Counted from the stretch's first letter, positions 8,218 to 17,737 are shown. The stretch is DNA of 64,000 nt from Geobacter sp. DSM 9736 (GCF_900187405.1 NZ_LT896716.1:1922501-1986500), one strand, 5' to 3'. Numbers and translations are program-made. Notes: generated from the letters alone by a model not told the origin.

Positions 8218-11200
8218 ATGAAAATGCCACAGAAGAACATACTTCTTGCCGTTCTCATTCTTGCAGCTGCTGTTGCAACAACGGGCGGCCTGCTCCTCGA
8301 AAAGATACTCGACCTCGACGCGTACAAGAATACCATCATCGAGACGATGCAGAGGGAGCTGAAAAGGGAGGTTCGATACCGTTCCGCAGAGTTCTCCTGG
8401 CGGTTCGGCCCCTCTTTTACCTTTAAAGATGTGATGATAATGGAACGGGGAACAGCCAGACCATTTGTGGGGGCCAAGCGATTAACCTTCAAAATAGCTC
8501 TCCTTCCGCTACTCCAGCGGGAAGTCTCGCTAAAGGAACTCCTCCTCGATCAGCCGAACATGCACGTTGTCAGGGACAGGGAGGGAAACCTCAATTTCAG
8601 CGACCTCCTGGAACAGAAGCAGGGATCAGTTCCTTTCCATATCAATCGGTTGCGAATCCGAAATGGCGCCATCGGCTTTATAGACTACGCTGCTGCTCCG
8701 GAAGGGGTAGCAGTGGCACTTACAGATATCCACCTATCACTTGCCCATTTTGCCAGAGGTAAGCAATGCTCTTTCAAATTAAGTACGTTGATCGGAGACG
8801 AAAGAAATAAGGAACGGGTTACTGTGCAAGGATCGGCCAAGCTGGCATCAGTCGACAGGCCGCTGACTGAAACGGATTTCAACTTCCGGATAACCGGGAA
8901 AAACATTGAAGCCAGCCCTTACTGGCCCTACTACCGGCAGTATGTTCCCTTCCAGAAGGTCACCGGGCAACTGACGATGGATGCGGAATTCACAGGAAAG
9001 CTGGCATCGTTCACGTCCAGGGGTAATTTCGGGGTAAGGAATCTTTTCTTTAACTATCCTGAAGTCTTCCGCTCCGTTCTTACACCAAAGACGGTGCAGG
9101 CGGATTATCAGTTGCAGTTCAACTCGCGGGACCTTACCGTCAGTTCTCTCGACCTCAATGTTGACGGCCTGCAGGTCCATGGGAATTGCGCCCTTCGCGA
9201 TATCCCCAGCGGAGATCTTCGCATTACAGCCCGTGCCGGCATACTACCTTTTCGCCTTGAAGATTTCCGCCAGTATATCCCCTACGGCATCATAGTTACT
9301 GATACTGCCGAATTCATCGAGCGGCACATCAAAGGTGGGATATACCGGCTCGACGAAGGAGTGCTGGACGGAAGGGTCAGCCAGATTGCGCATATGGAAA
9401 GGGGAGAAAACTACAATGTCCTTTACGTTAGGGCTCGGGTTGAGAAGGGGCTACTGACCTTCGGTCGCGAAGTACCTCCCTTTAACCAGATCAGGGGGGA
9501 ACTTGAACTTCGCGGCAAAGATTTCAATCTGAACCGCATGTCCGGCAACTTCGGCTCCTCTCCCTTTACCCTTGAGGGGAAAATAACGGACTATCCCCTT
9601 GATCGCCCCTCCGGCTACCCTTTCAAAATGGTCATGACGCCGCACCAGGAAGAAGTGGCATGGCTGCTGGACCGCAAGAAAACGGGAAAACTCGTCTTCT
9701 CCGGGCCTTCCGTGCTGCATCTCTCCGGCGAAGGCTTCACTTCGGGGTACAACCTGGATGGAGACTGGGATCTGTCAAGTGCTGCCTTCAGCTACCCCAA
9801 CATCGTCAACAAGCCCGCCGGCAGAACGAGCAACCTTTCCTTCTTGGGCAGCATCTCGAAAGAGGAAATGAACCTGTCCAGGCTCAGTTTGAACCTTTCG
9901 CCACTCTCGCTCGCAGCCACAGCAAATCACAATTTCTCGGGCAAAGAGCGGTTCCTTTGCGAGCTCAAGACCAACCAATTCCTCATAAGTGAAATTGCTC
10001 CGATGCTCCCGAAGCTCTCAAAATATCAGCCAGCGGGAAAAGTCAGGGCTAGCATCCGGGGGGCCGGCAAGCCTGAAGATATTCACTGGTCAGGAGAGGT
10101 CTCGCTCACGGGAGCTTCTCTAAAGCCGTCGGCTAATATCAGCACCCTCAGCGGCATCACCGGTACGGTTCGCTTCAAGGACGAATCTCTGGAGTCATCT
10201 TACCTTACCACTCGGTTAGGTAATTCAGTCATCTCCGGGAAAGGCTCCTTGACTGGTTTCCGAAACCCGTCATTCTCAGTTGAGTTCTCTTCTCCACTTC
10301 TACATCTCTCCGATCTGGGTTTCAGCCTCCCCAAGGGCGGGGCAACCCTGACTAGCGTTTACGGGAACCTGTCGTTGAACGATAATAACCTGAAAATAAA
10401 TTCCCTCACTGCCAGCGCCGGCAATTCTTCTCTCTCAATAAAGGGAATGGTGCAAGACCTGCAGAATCCAACTGTCGAAGTGGCGGCAACGTCCCCCTAT
10501 CTGGACCTCGGCGACGTTCTTCCCCTCATGGAACTGAAATCGACAAAAACTGGGCCGGAACCGCCGACACCTCTTCGGGTAACGGCATCGTTATCAGCGG
10601 AAGCCGGGAAAGCAGGCCTGCATTCTTTCGAAAAATTGAAAGCCAAAGGGGTAGCGGAAGACAGCATTCTGTATCTGCAGTCATTGGAGAGTAATGCTTA
10701 CGGTGGGCGCATCACCGCCAAGGGAAGATTCGACTTCACCAGCAAACAGACACCCCGTTATCATGTCGGCTATTCGATAGAACGAATGTCTGCAGAGCGT
10801 CTGACGAAAGCTATCGGTGCGAGTAAGCAGGAAATTTCAGGAACGCTTTCGGCGTCGGGAGAATTGACGGCAAAAGGAGAAACAATCGCAGAGCTGAAAA
10901 AAACGGCTCTAGGTTCTGCACACCTCGAAATCGAGGATGGAGCACTCCGCCGTTTTGCCGTTTTATCCAAGGTTTTCTCAATACTCAACATTTCCCAGCT
11001 TTTCAAGGGCAGGCTGCCGGAGATGGTCTCGGGAGGCATGCCATACAACCGGATAACCGCTGACCTCGCAATAAGAGACGGCGTAGTGAGCAGTCAGGAC
11101 CTCTTCGTGGACAGCAATGCCATCAACATGTCGGCGGTGGGCAAGCTCGATGTTGTGCGGAATGAAATTGATGTGACCATCGGCGTTCAACCCTTGCAAA

Positions 11201-11430
11201 CCGTCGACAAGGTCGTCAGCCGGCTTCCTCTGATCGGCTGGGTGCTAACAGGTAAGGACAAGGCACTGATCACCTACTTTGTGGAGGTCAAGGGAAACGT
11301 CGACAATCCTTCCGTCAAAGTTGTTCCTGTCAAGGCCATGGCAAAGGGAGTGTTTGATGTTTTCAAGAGACTCTTCCAGCTACCCGCCAAACTGATAACC
11401 GATACAGGAGAAGTAATTACAGGAAAGTAG
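8218..11430 (+). CDS. AsmA-like envelope protein
   Basis: 1070 aa protein with an N-terminal membrane helix (LLAVLILAAAVATTGGLLLEK) followed by a very long, beta-rich periplasmic body. The N-terminal DAYKNTIIETMQRELKREV segment and the C-terminal VTIGVQPLQTVDKVVSRLPLIG...FVEVKGNVDNPSVKVVPV region are typical of the AsmA/YhdP superfamily, whose members form grooved bridges for phospholipid traffic between inner and outer membrane. A direct transport role is inferred from family only. It is divergent from smc, and no good Shine-Dalgarno is seen at either ATG (8218 or the one three codons on). Confidence 0.85.
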   Translation: MKMPQKNILLAVLILAAAVATTGGLLLEKILDLDAYKNTIIETMQRELKREVRYRSAEFSWRFGPSFTFKDVMIMERGTARPFVGAKRLTFKIALLPLLQREVSLKELLLDQPNMHVVRDREGNLNFSDLLEQKQGSVPFHINRLRIRNGAIGFIDYAAAPEGVAVALTDIHLSLAHFARGKQCSFKLSTLIGDERNKERVTVQGSAKLASVDRPLTETDFNFRITGKNIEASPYWPYYRQYVPFQKVTGQLTMDAEFTGKLASFTSRGNFGVRNLFFNYPEVFRSVLTPKTVQADYQLQFNSRDLTVSSLDLNVDGLQVHGNCALRDIPSGDLRITARAGILPFRLEDFRQYIPYGIIVTDTAEFIERHIKGGIYRLDEGVLDGRVSQIAHMERGENYNVLYVRARVEKGLLTFGREVPPFNQIRGELELRGKDFNLNRMSGNFGSSPFTLEGKITDYPLDRPSGYPFKMVMTPHQEEVAWLLDRKKTGKLVFSGPSVLHLSGEGFTSGYNLDGDWDLSSAAFSYPNIVNKPAGRTSNLSFLGSISKEEMNLSRLSLNLSPLSLAATANHNFSGKERFLCELKTNQFLISEIAPMLPKLSKYQPAGKVRASIRGAGKPEDIHWSGEVSLTGASLKPSANISTLSGITGTVRFKDESLESSYLTTRLGNSVISGKGSLTGFRNPSFSVEFSSPLLHLSDLGFSLPKGGATLTSVYGNLSLNDNNLKINSLTASAGNSSLSIKGMVQDLQNPTVEVAATSPYLDLGDVLPLMELKSTKTGPEPPTPLRVTASLSAEAGKAGLHSFEKLKAKGVAEDSILYLQSLESNAYGGRITAKGRFDFTSKQTPRYHVGYSIERMSAERLTKAIGASKQEISGTLSASGELTAKGETIAELKKTALGSAHLEIEDGALRRFAVLSKVFSILNISQLFKGRLPEMVSGGMPYNRITADLAIRDGVVSSQDLFVDSNAINMSAVGKLDVVRNEIDVTIGVQPLQTVDKVVSRLPLIGWVLTGKDKALITYFVEVKGNVDNPSVKVVPVKAMAKGVFDVFKRLFQLPAKLITDTGEVITGK

Positions 11431-11445
11431 TGAGTGCTGTTTTTC

Positions 11446-11467
11446 AACCCTTTGGAAGGTTTTTTTA
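11446..11467 (+). terminator. Terminator after the AsmA-like gene
   Basis: AACCCTT-TGG-AAGGTT stem with one bulge, followed by seven T, starting 16 bases after the stop codon. Confidence 0.6.
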
Positions 11468-11497
11468 TTGTAAAAGAAAAAAGACCTGTGTTATTTT
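11468..11497 (+). promoter_or_regulatory. Possible promoter of the small lipoprotein gene
   Basis: TTGTAA, 18 bases, TATTTT, ending 40 bases before the GTG start at 11538. Matches are moderate and the region is AT-rich, so this is tentative. Confidence 0.35.
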
Positions 11498-11537
11498 ACC
11501 CAACGGTTGAAAACAAGCCTTTACAGGAGGAATTCAG

Positions 11538-11951
11538 GTGAAGAAGACATTAGTGGTAGGTTTGGCAATCGTTGCGCTCGCAGCCGCCGGCTGCAAGAAG
11601 AAAGAAGAAGCTCCCAAGGCACCGCAGACCGGTGCACCTGCCCAGCAGATGCCGGCTGACGCCACTCATGGCGGAGACCCCCATGCCGGGCTGAAACCTG
11701 TCGAAATTCCTGCCGGTGCCGGTCACAAGGGCAAGGTTCTCAACACCATGGACGCCGCTGGTTATACCTACATCGAGGTCGAGGAAAACGGCCAGAAACT
11801 TTGGGTGGCTGTGATGCAGACCAAGGTGAAGCCTGGCGATATGGTAGAGTTCCCCGACTCCCCCCCGATGGTGAACTTCCAGAGCAAGACCCTGAAGCGC
11901 ACTTTCGACAAGATTATTTTTGCTCCCGGACTGCGCGTAGTAAAGCAGTAA
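11538..11951 (+). CDS. Small lipoprotein, NrfJ-like
   Basis: 137 aa. Signal peptide with lipobox ending AAAGC (Cys19), then a charged, Pro/Ala-rich linker with two His (residues about 45-50), then a compact beta-rich domain from about residue 60 (GKVLNTMDAAGYTYIEVEENGQKLWVAVM). That domain resembles the small OB-like domain in NrfJ-related proteins found near cytochromes in Geobacter. The start is GTG with AGGAGG eight bases upstream. Possible roles are periplasmic metal or redox-protein handling; this is inference. It is monocistronic, bounded by terminators on both sides. Confidence 0.7.
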   Translation: MKKTLVVGLAIVALAAAGCKKKEEAPKAPQTGAPAQQMPADATHGGDPHAGLKPVEIPAGAGHKGKVLNTMDAAGYTYIEVEENGQKLWVAVMQTKVKPGDMVEFPDSPPMVNFQSKTLKRTFDKIIFAPGLRVVKQ

Positions 11952-11976
11952 GCACAAACCTTTTAATGCAGGTCAT

Positions 11977-12007
11977 AGCGAAGCCTCCGGGCTTCGCTAT
12001 TTTTTTG
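11977..12007 (+). terminator. Terminator after the small lipoprotein gene
   Basis: AGCGAAGCC-TCCG-GGCTTCGCT perfect 9-bp stem followed by a seven-T run. It overlaps the last bases of the convergent radical SAM gene. Confidence 0.85.
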
Positions 12008-13688
12008 CCTTTCGCCCGTTTTCCAGCTTCTGCCGGGCCTCTTCGTCGAGCGGATCCAGCTGAAGTACCTGCCGGTAATATTGTTTCGCGTCGCTCCTGT
12101 CTCCCGAGAGCCAGATCAAGTCACCCAGCGCGCGGTATGCCGGAGCATGGGCCGGCACCAGACGGATGACCTCCGTGTATGCCTCGCGAGCCTCCGCTAC
12201 CCGGCCCGACCCACCACACAGATCTCCCAGCGCCAGCCATCCCCAAGGATTCGCCGGCTGCTGCCGGACGATCTCAAGATACTCCCGCTCGGCAAGATCT
12301 TCCCTCCCCTCCCCTTCGTACGCCTCTCCAGCGAGCAGGTTAGTCACATGACTGTACCCAACGAACCGTTTCTGCTGCCGAAACTCCCGAGCCTTAAAGC
12401 AGCTGGCAGAAGAAACGCTCTCCAGAGCTTGCAGCAGGGTGCGCATGCGAGGTGCCGTCGCCTCAGCTGGCAGAACCGGAAACGCTGCTGCACTGTTTTT
12501 CTCAAACAGATCACCAGGCACGGTACCAGCCGCTACGGCTTCGGCGAACATGGCGGTACCCGGATAGTAAACAAGGGGAGAAATCTGGCCATCCTGAGGC
12601 CGTATTTCCTCAATAAGTTTCGATGTCGCCAACACGTCCTCCCTCGTTTCACCGGGAATACCGGTGATGAGGTAAATGGAGAGATTGATCCCGACACGTC
12701 GGATCGCCGATGCCGCTTGCCTGACCTGTTCCGGGGCGATCCGCTTGCCCAGCGCCTCAAGCAGTCGATGGGAACCGGACTCCACGCCTAGCTGAACGCA
12801 TTCGCAACCGGCCCTTTTCATCGCCAGCAGCAGCTCTTCATCAAGATGGTTCACACGGGACTGGCAGTTCCAGAGGATATAGATCTGTTCCTCCAGCAAC
12901 AACCGGCAGAGTTCCAGCACCCTCTTCCGATCGGCCGTAAAGGTATCGTCACGGAAGGAAAAATAGATGAGCCCGAATCGGTCCCTTATATATCGTATTT
13001 CCTCGACGATGGTCTTTGGAGAACGGAACCGCACCTGCCGAGACCAAAAATTGGGGGAGGAACAAAAGCGGCACGCTGCCGGACACCCGCGCGAAGTCGT
13101 GATGAACTCGAGTTGACGGCGCAAATCGAGACCCCAGGACTGAACCAGAGAAATTGCCGGTACCGGAAGGAGATCCATATCCGTGAGCGGAGGCCGACGC
13201 GGAGTAACGGCTACCGACCTGCCTTCCAGGAAGGCCAAGCCCCGTATGTCGTGCATGGAAGGGGATGACGACTTCGAAAGAGCGTCGACTACTTCCCTGA
13301 GGGTATCCTCGCCTTCGCCCAGAACAATGGCGTCTACATTGCTGGTAGAAGCAAGAATATCCCGATAACGTGATGTCGCATGAGGACCTCCCATGACAAC
13401 GAATGATTTCGGATTCTGTCGCTTTACTTCATCAGCTAGACGCAACGACTCGAAGCGATTGTGAGTAAACTGGGAGATCGCAACGACATCGGGAGCCGAT
13501 TCCCGCAGAAAGGAACGGATGGCGGGCCAACCTGAACGTGAAAAATTGGCGACGACAGCATGGTGACCGGCACTTATGAGGACACCCTGAAGATAACCTA
13601 GACCAAGCGGCGCCAAAGACGTATACGGGTCGTCTTTACCTTCACGGTTCGCTTTATAGGCAAGAACAACCCGCATCCGAATACTCAC
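11997..13688 (-). CDS. B12-binding radical SAM protein with C-terminal TPR repeats
   Basis: About 560 aa. An N-terminal cobalamin-binding domain (VVLAYKANREG..., PDVVAISQFTHNR, VVMGGPHAT) leads to a radical SAM domain with the cluster motif CPAACRFC and GVESGS. The last ~90 residues form TPR units (NPWGWLALGDL, APAYRALGDLIW). Such proteins methylate or rearrange unactivated carbons; the substrate is unknown. Start is uncertain: the GTG at 13688 has AAAGG upstream, while an ATG at 13676 (MRVVLAYK) fits family N-termini. Either overlaps the Nudix gene, so the two are likely co-transcribed. Confidence 0.85.
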   Translation of the reverse strand: MSIRMRVVLAYKANREGKDDPYTSLAPLGLGYLQGVLISAGHHAVVANFSRSGWPAIRSFLRESAPDVVAISQFTHNRFESLRLADEVKRQNPKSFVVMGGPHATSRYRDILASTSNVDAIVLGEGEDTLREVVDALSKSSSPSMHDIRGLAFLEGRSVAVTPRRPPLTDMDLLPVPAISLVQSWGLDLRRQLEFITTSRGCPAACRFCSSPNFWSRQVRFRSPKTIVEEIRYIRDRFGLIYFSFRDDTFTADRKRVLELCRLLLEEQIYILWNCQSRVNHLDEELLLAMKRAGCECVQLGVESGSHRLLEALGKRIAPEQVRQAASAIRRVGINLSIYLITGIPGETREDVLATSKLIEEIRPQDGQISPLVYYPGTAMFAEAVAAGTVPGDLFEKNSAAAFPVLPAEATAPRMRTLLQALESVSSASCFKAREFRQQKRFVGYSHVTNLLAGEAYEGEGREDLAEREYLEIVRQQPANPWGWLALGDLCGGSGRVAEAREAYTEVIRLVPAHAPAYRALGDLIWLSGDRSDAKQYYRQVLQLDPLDEEARQKLENGRKAKK

Positions 13689-14088
13689 GTGCAAGCCTTT
13701 CGACCAGTGGGATATCGGCCGAGAGAAGGGGAAATGTAAGCAGTTTTTCCGGCGCAACCCAGCAGTGGCCGGCAACTTCCAACTCTACTATATTACCACC
13801 AGTCCAGCGGCAGCGATAAGCAAGAATGAGCACGGTCCGCTCAGGATACCGGTGGTACACAACATCAAAGATGCCCTCTACCACAACGTCGATACCCAGT
13901 TCTTCCCTCAGTTCCCGCACTATGCACTCGGCAGGATCCTCATGTGGCTCAAGCTTTCCACCCGGCAACTCCCACAGGAGCGGGTATGGTGCATCCGGCC
14001 GGCGTCTCGTCAGCAGCACCTTTCCCTCATGCTCAATGACGGCTGCCGTCACTAGTAAAGGATATCCCGAATCGATTCCAGTAGCCAT
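13654..14088 (-). CDS. Nudix hydrolase, MutT-like
   Basis: 144 aa. A complete Nudix box starts at GGKLEPHEDP and continues to RELREELGI, matching Gx5Ex7REUxEExGU exactly. N-terminal VTAAVIEHEGKVLLTRRR and PLLWELPGG are typical of MutT-type (d)NTP pyrophosphohydrolases such as 8-oxo-dGTPase. The start at 14088 has AGGGTGA six bases upstream. It overlaps the radical SAM gene. Confidence 0.88.
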   Translation of the reverse strand: MATGIDSGYPLLVTAAVIEHEGKVLLTRRRPDAPYPLLWELPGGKLEPHEDPAECIVRELREELGIDVVVEGIFDVVYHRYPERTVLILAYRCRWTGGNIVELEVAGHCWVAPEKLLTFPLLSADIPLVERLAREYSDAGCSCL

Positions 14089-14149
14089 AAAGTCACCCTG
14101 GTGAATCCCCAACCTAACAAGGAGTTATACAATAACTTTCGACAAGCTA

Positions 14150-14175
14150 AAAAAAAACCGGCCGGAGCCGGTTCA
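14150..14175 (-). terminator. Terminator after the NlpC/P60 gene
   Basis: Minus strand AACCGGC-TCCG-GCCGGTT with nine T following, 19 bases after the stop of the LysM-NlpC/P60 gene. Confidence 0.85.
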
Positions 14176-14193
14176 TAAGGATATAGAGAAAAG

Positions 14194-15222
14194 CTAGTTA
14201 CTTGCCCCAAGACCCAGAGTATCGTTCTGGAGGATATCCCCCTCAGTCTCCTCTTCCACGCCAATCAGCAGGTCGTCGAACCTGAATTCATCGGGATTTA
14301 TCTTGCTGATCCTCTTTGCCCCCATATACCTGGAACGGTAGTAAGGAGTGTCGATGGAAGATACTACAACGCGACGGTCGCGTGAGGAGGCATGAATCAT
14401 CTTGTTTCCTCCCAGATATATTCCGACATGGGAGGCGTAAGGAGCATAGGTACGGAAGAAAACAAGATCCCCCTTCTGCAGGTCACCCAGCAGGACCCTG
14501 TTGCCTATTTCGAATTGCTCCCTTGCAGAACGGGGCAGCGTCACATCCAGTTCGCGGAAGACCTGCTGAACGAAGGCGGAACAATCGAGACCACTTCTGG
14601 TATTGCCTCCGAATCTGTACCGTGTGCCCAGAAAACCATATGCCGTGGTCTTGAGCAGCTTCACGTTGTCCGTCTTCAGTTCCAGGTCCTTCTTAAGCAC
14701 CACCTGCTGATCATCAGGATCGGGCTCGGTCAGCTCGGCAAGGCTCTGCTCATAGTCTTTTTCACTGAAGAGGTCGCTGTTCTTCAGGTAAATCTTTCTC
14801 GTCACCTTACGGGGTGCTTCTCCGGCAGGCTCCGCCTCCCTCAGTGCAAGCACCTGTCCCTGCTTTACCTTCTTTTTGCCCAAGTCATTCAGCCGTCTGA
14901 GTTCTGCAACCGATACCCCTGTCTTCCTCGCAATTTTGGTCAGATTATCCCCTTTTTTGACTTTGTATGTCAGAGATTTCTGATCCGCTACTGAGCGTTC
15001 CTCGGCAGCACGGGGAGGGATGACAAGCACCTGGCCTGCTTTGATTCGCTTGCTGACAAGGTTGTTGGCTGATTTGAGGTCGCTGACGGAGACGTGATAT
15101 TTTCTGGCGAGGGAGTAGAGGCTTTCGTTTTTTCGGACTTTGTGGGTTTTAGCGGCTAAGACTAGGGAAGGAAACGATACGACGAGCATGCATATAATAA
15201 TCAATCTTATGCATCTATGCAT
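14194..15222 (-). CDS. LysM-NlpC/P60 cell wall peptidase
   Basis: 342 aa secreted peptidoglycan hydrolase. Signal peptide (IRLIIICMLVVSFPSLVLA), then two LysM domains (about residues 27-70 and 82-125, each with YxVxxGDxLxxIA-type sequence), a linker, and an NlpC/P60 domain from about residue 195. Catalytic residues are visible: Cys in GLDCSAFVQQVF, His in ASHVGIYLGG, and a later His in MIHASSRDR. AGGAGGGG lies six bases before the ATG. It likely cleaves stem-peptide bonds in peptidoglycan turnover. Confidence 0.92.
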   Translation of the reverse strand: MHRCIRLIIICMLVVSFPSLVLAAKTHKVRKNESLYSLARKYHVSVSDLKSANNLVSKRIKAGQVLVIPPRAAEERSVADQKSLTYKVKKGDNLTKIARKTGVSVAELRRLNDLGKKKVKQGQVLALREAEPAGEAPRKVTRKIYLKNSDLFSEKDYEQSLAELTEPDPDDQQVVLKKDLELKTDNVKLLKTTAYGFLGTRYRFGGNTRSGLDCSAFVQQVFRELDVTLPRSAREQFEIGNRVLLGDLQKGDLVFFRTYAPYASHVGIYLGGNKMIHASSRDRRVVVSSIDTPYYRSRYMGAKRISKINPDEFRFDDLLIGVEEETEGDILQNDTLGLGASN

Positions 15223-15310
15223 ATTTCCCCTCCTTTGTTTTAAAAAATACAATGAATGGCGCTACTAATATAACAAAACAGCCTCTTTGTCAACCTTCAC
15301 GATTACCAGC

Positions 15311-16723
15311 TCAGCGTTTCGCTGCCGAAACCCGAACCAGGACCGGGGCCTGTCGAAGTATTCGGACCTGCGGAGAGGGTGGAACCAGCCCGACCTCCAC
15401 CCGAGAATCTCCGATAAAATTCTCAATATTCAGCTCTTCGGTATCAACCGCCGAGACTTGACGAAAAAAATGCGCCGGCCCTTCCAAAGTCACCTTCGCA
15501 GGCTCGATGCGAACCTTCTTCAAGTGAAAGTTGGAAGGCAACTTCCCTCTGGTTTTCAGCCGGACCGGCAAATCCCGGCGGACCTTTCTGTCAGTGATCA
15601 CCTTCACTGCCCCTGGACGTATTTCCGTGAGGGTCACCCCCAACGGCAGTTTTATGTCTTCTCCGTGTATAGGGACATGATTCGCCCCCTCCTTGACTCT
15701 CGCCAGATTGACATCAGCCACCAGATCAAGATGCTTGGGGGAGTCGATCAGGCTCGAAAAGAACTTCAGCCTCACCTCCACCTCTTCAGGTGTGCTCGTC
15801 ATGAAGGCGAGATTGTCAGGAAGGTTGTGAAATTTGATAGGTATTGTCATAGAGACGATACCACCCTGACGAGCCGTTATAACCGCCCAGCAGATTATCA
15901 CCAGAAGCACGATTGAAAGCTTCGGCAGAGGATCGCGCAGCAGCCTCTCCCGCACCGACACACTGACGGCCTCGGGGGCGGGGAGAGCAAGCAGCATGAC
16001 CAGCTTCTCGCTCAACTGTTCGGCGGTATGCACAGGCTGCAGCTCCCCTTCTACAGCAAGCGAGACCTCACCCCGCTCCTCGGACACGACAACCACGACG
16101 GCATCCGAACGCTCAGTAATGCCGATCGCCGCCCGATGCCTCGTTCCGTAATGATGTGGAAATTCCGCCTTGACCGAAAGAGGCAGATGGCATGACGCCT
16201 GCGTTATCCTTCCATCCGCTATGACGGCCGCCCCGTCATGAAGAGGCGTACCATTTCTGAAAATAGTGCCGAGAAGCTGAGGTGTGACGACACTGTCCAG
16301 GGGCACCCCGTGGAGGAGATATTCATCCAGGTGGTCCCGGCGCTGAAACACAAGGAGCGCACCGGTCCTTACAGATGCGAGGGAGAAAATTTCGGTCGAC
16401 AAAGCCATGAAATCGAGGCGCCCGCCATTTCCGGGCCGTTCGAACAGGTTGCTGAGAAGGCTGAATCGGTATAGCGCCTGCCGGATTTCGGTCTGAAAAA
16501 TCACAATTATGAGGACGAACAGAACCGTCCCGAGCTCCTGAAAGACCCAGCTCGTCATCAAAAGGCCAAGATTCTTGGTCACGACGTATATCAGCCCGAG
16601 GACAAGAAGACCGATGACTACCTGGAGCGCGCGCGTGTTCCTGAACCAGGTGTAGAGAAGATACACCAGAAAGCTCATGATAATGATGTCTGCGATATCC
16701 TGTGGACGAATGGCGGGAGACAC
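15311..16723 (-). CDS. Diadenylate cyclase fused to YbbR-like domains (CdaA-CdaR type)
   Basis: 470 aa. Three N-terminal membrane helices (about residues 10-28, 32-50, 64-78) and a DAC domain (about 100-255) follow CdaA closely; the catalytic motifs GTPLHDGAAV (Asp163-Ala165) and TRHRAAIG (195-197) are intact. After these comes a fourth membrane helix (267-284) and YbbR-type beta repeats to the C-terminus. In Firmicutes these are two proteins, the synthase CdaA and its regulator CdaR; here they are one chain. Predicted to make cyclic di-AMP from ATP. The GTG start has AAGGAG six bases upstream. Confidence 0.9.
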   Translation of the reverse strand: MSPAIRPQDIADIIIMSFLVYLLYTWFRNTRALQVVIGLLVLGLIYVVTKNLGLLMTSWVFQELGTVLFVLIIVIFQTEIRQALYRFSLLSNLFERPGNGGRLDFMALSTEIFSLASVRTGALLVFQRRDHLDEYLLHGVPLDSVVTPQLLGTIFRNGTPLHDGAAVIADGRITQASCHLPLSVKAEFPHHYGTRHRAAIGITERSDAVVVVVSEERGEVSLAVEGELQPVHTAEQLSEKLVMLLALPAPEAVSVSVRERLLRDPLPKLSIVLLVIICWAVITARQGGIVSMTIPIKFHNLPDNLAFMTSTPEEVEVRLKFFSSLIDSPKHLDLVADVNLARVKEGANHVPIHGEDIKLPLGVTLTEIRPGAVKVITDRKVRRDLPVRLKTRGKLPSNFHLKKVRIEPAKVTLEGPAHFFRQVSAVDTEELNIENFIGDSRVEVGLVPPSPQVRILRQAPVLVRVSAAKR

Positions 16724-16943
16724 TTCTTCTCCTTGGGTACGTAAGGTCACCTGCCGCCGACGGTGCACCCTTCGCAGGGGAGAATACAAGAGAGGGGCTG
16801 ATCTGAGTTCTGGTCGAAGGGTGGCAGGTGCCGATTTTAGTGGCGGGGTTGCATCGATTGTGCTACAAACTGAGTCTCTCCGCTGCTTTACCGGCGGAGG
16901 ACCCCGTTTTTATATCACCTTCCTCCTGCAAAGGATAGCTAAA

Positions 16944-17651
16944 ATGTACAAGCTTTCGGAAAAGGGGGAGCGGATCCAGCAGATGTTCGACAGCATCGCT
17001 CCCCGCTACGATTTCCTGAATCGTCTGCTCAGCTTCGGTATTGACAGGAGATGGCGCCGGTTCGCTGTCCGGCAGATCCAGTGGCATGAAGGGGCGAGAG
17101 CACTGGATATCGCGACCGGCACCGGTGATGTCGCCTTGGAAATAGCCTCGCAGACACCTTCATCGGTAACCATAGTCGGTGCGGATTTCTCCCGCGAAAT
17201 GGTGGAACTTGGAAAGGAGAAGGTCCGGAACTCTCCCCACGCGGCGAGAATCAGCTTCGAAATCGCCCCGTGCGAGTCGCTCCCTTTTGCAGACGGAAGC
17301 TTCGATGCAGTGACCATTGCGTTCGGCATCCGCAACGTCGTTGACCGACCCGCAGGTCTGCGCGAGATGTACCGGGTTCTGCGGGATGGAGGACGTGCCG
17401 TTATACTCGAATTCTCAACGCCTCGTTCAAAACTCTTCAAATCGATCTACTACTTTTACTTCCTCAAGGTTTTGCCGGTTATTGGGGGAGCCTTTTCCAA
17501 ATTCAGCGCCTATAAATACCTCCCCGACTCTGTCCTCGAATTCCCCTCACAGGATCGATTTAAAGCCCTTATGACAGATGCCGGATTCCGCACCGTGCGG
17601 CATATTGATTTAACCTTTGGCATCGCCACTATCTACATCGGCGATAAATAG
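16944..17651 (+). CDS. ubiE: Demethylmenaquinone methyltransferase
   Basis: 235 aa class I SAM methyltransferase of the UbiE/MenG family, last step of menaquinone synthesis. It shows FDSIAPRYDFLNRLLSFG, the SAM loop LDIATGTGDVA, GADFSREM, and IAFGIRNVVDR. The C-terminal YKYLPDSVLEFP segment is a family signature. The ATG at 16944 follows AAGGAT; in-frame upstream codons do not match the family. It is divergent from the diadenylate cyclase. The 220-base gap between them contains a CTCCGC...GGCGGAG hairpin near 16880-16900. Confidence 0.94.
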   Translation: MYKLSEKGERIQQMFDSIAPRYDFLNRLLSFGIDRRWRRFAVRQIQWHEGARALDIATGTGDVALEIASQTPSSVTIVGADFSREMVELGKEKVRNSPHAARISFEIAPCESLPFADGSFDAVTIAFGIRNVVDRPAGLREMYRVLRDGGRAVILEFSTPRSKLFKSIYYFYFLKVLPVIGGAFSKFSAYKYLPDSVLEFPSQDRFKALMTDAGFRTVRHIDLTFGIATIYIGDK

Positions 17652-17679
17652 CACCCTCATTTTTCCCTCTGTCGCATAA

Positions 17680-17715
17680 AAAAAAACCCCACCTGTCATG
17701 GGTGGGGCTTTTTCT
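17680..17715. terminator. Bidirectional terminator between ubiE and the cytochrome operon
   Basis: CCCCACC-TGTCAT-GGGTGGGG with a run of A on one side and CTTTTT on the other, so it works for both convergent genes. Confidence 0.9.
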
Positions 17716-17737
17716 AAATAATGATTACTGTCTTATC

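Noticed and set aside
16677-16943. Longer N-terminus for UbiE
   Set aside because: The frame is open, but the added residues have no family similarity and would overlap the diadenylate cyclase; the ATG at 16944 fits.
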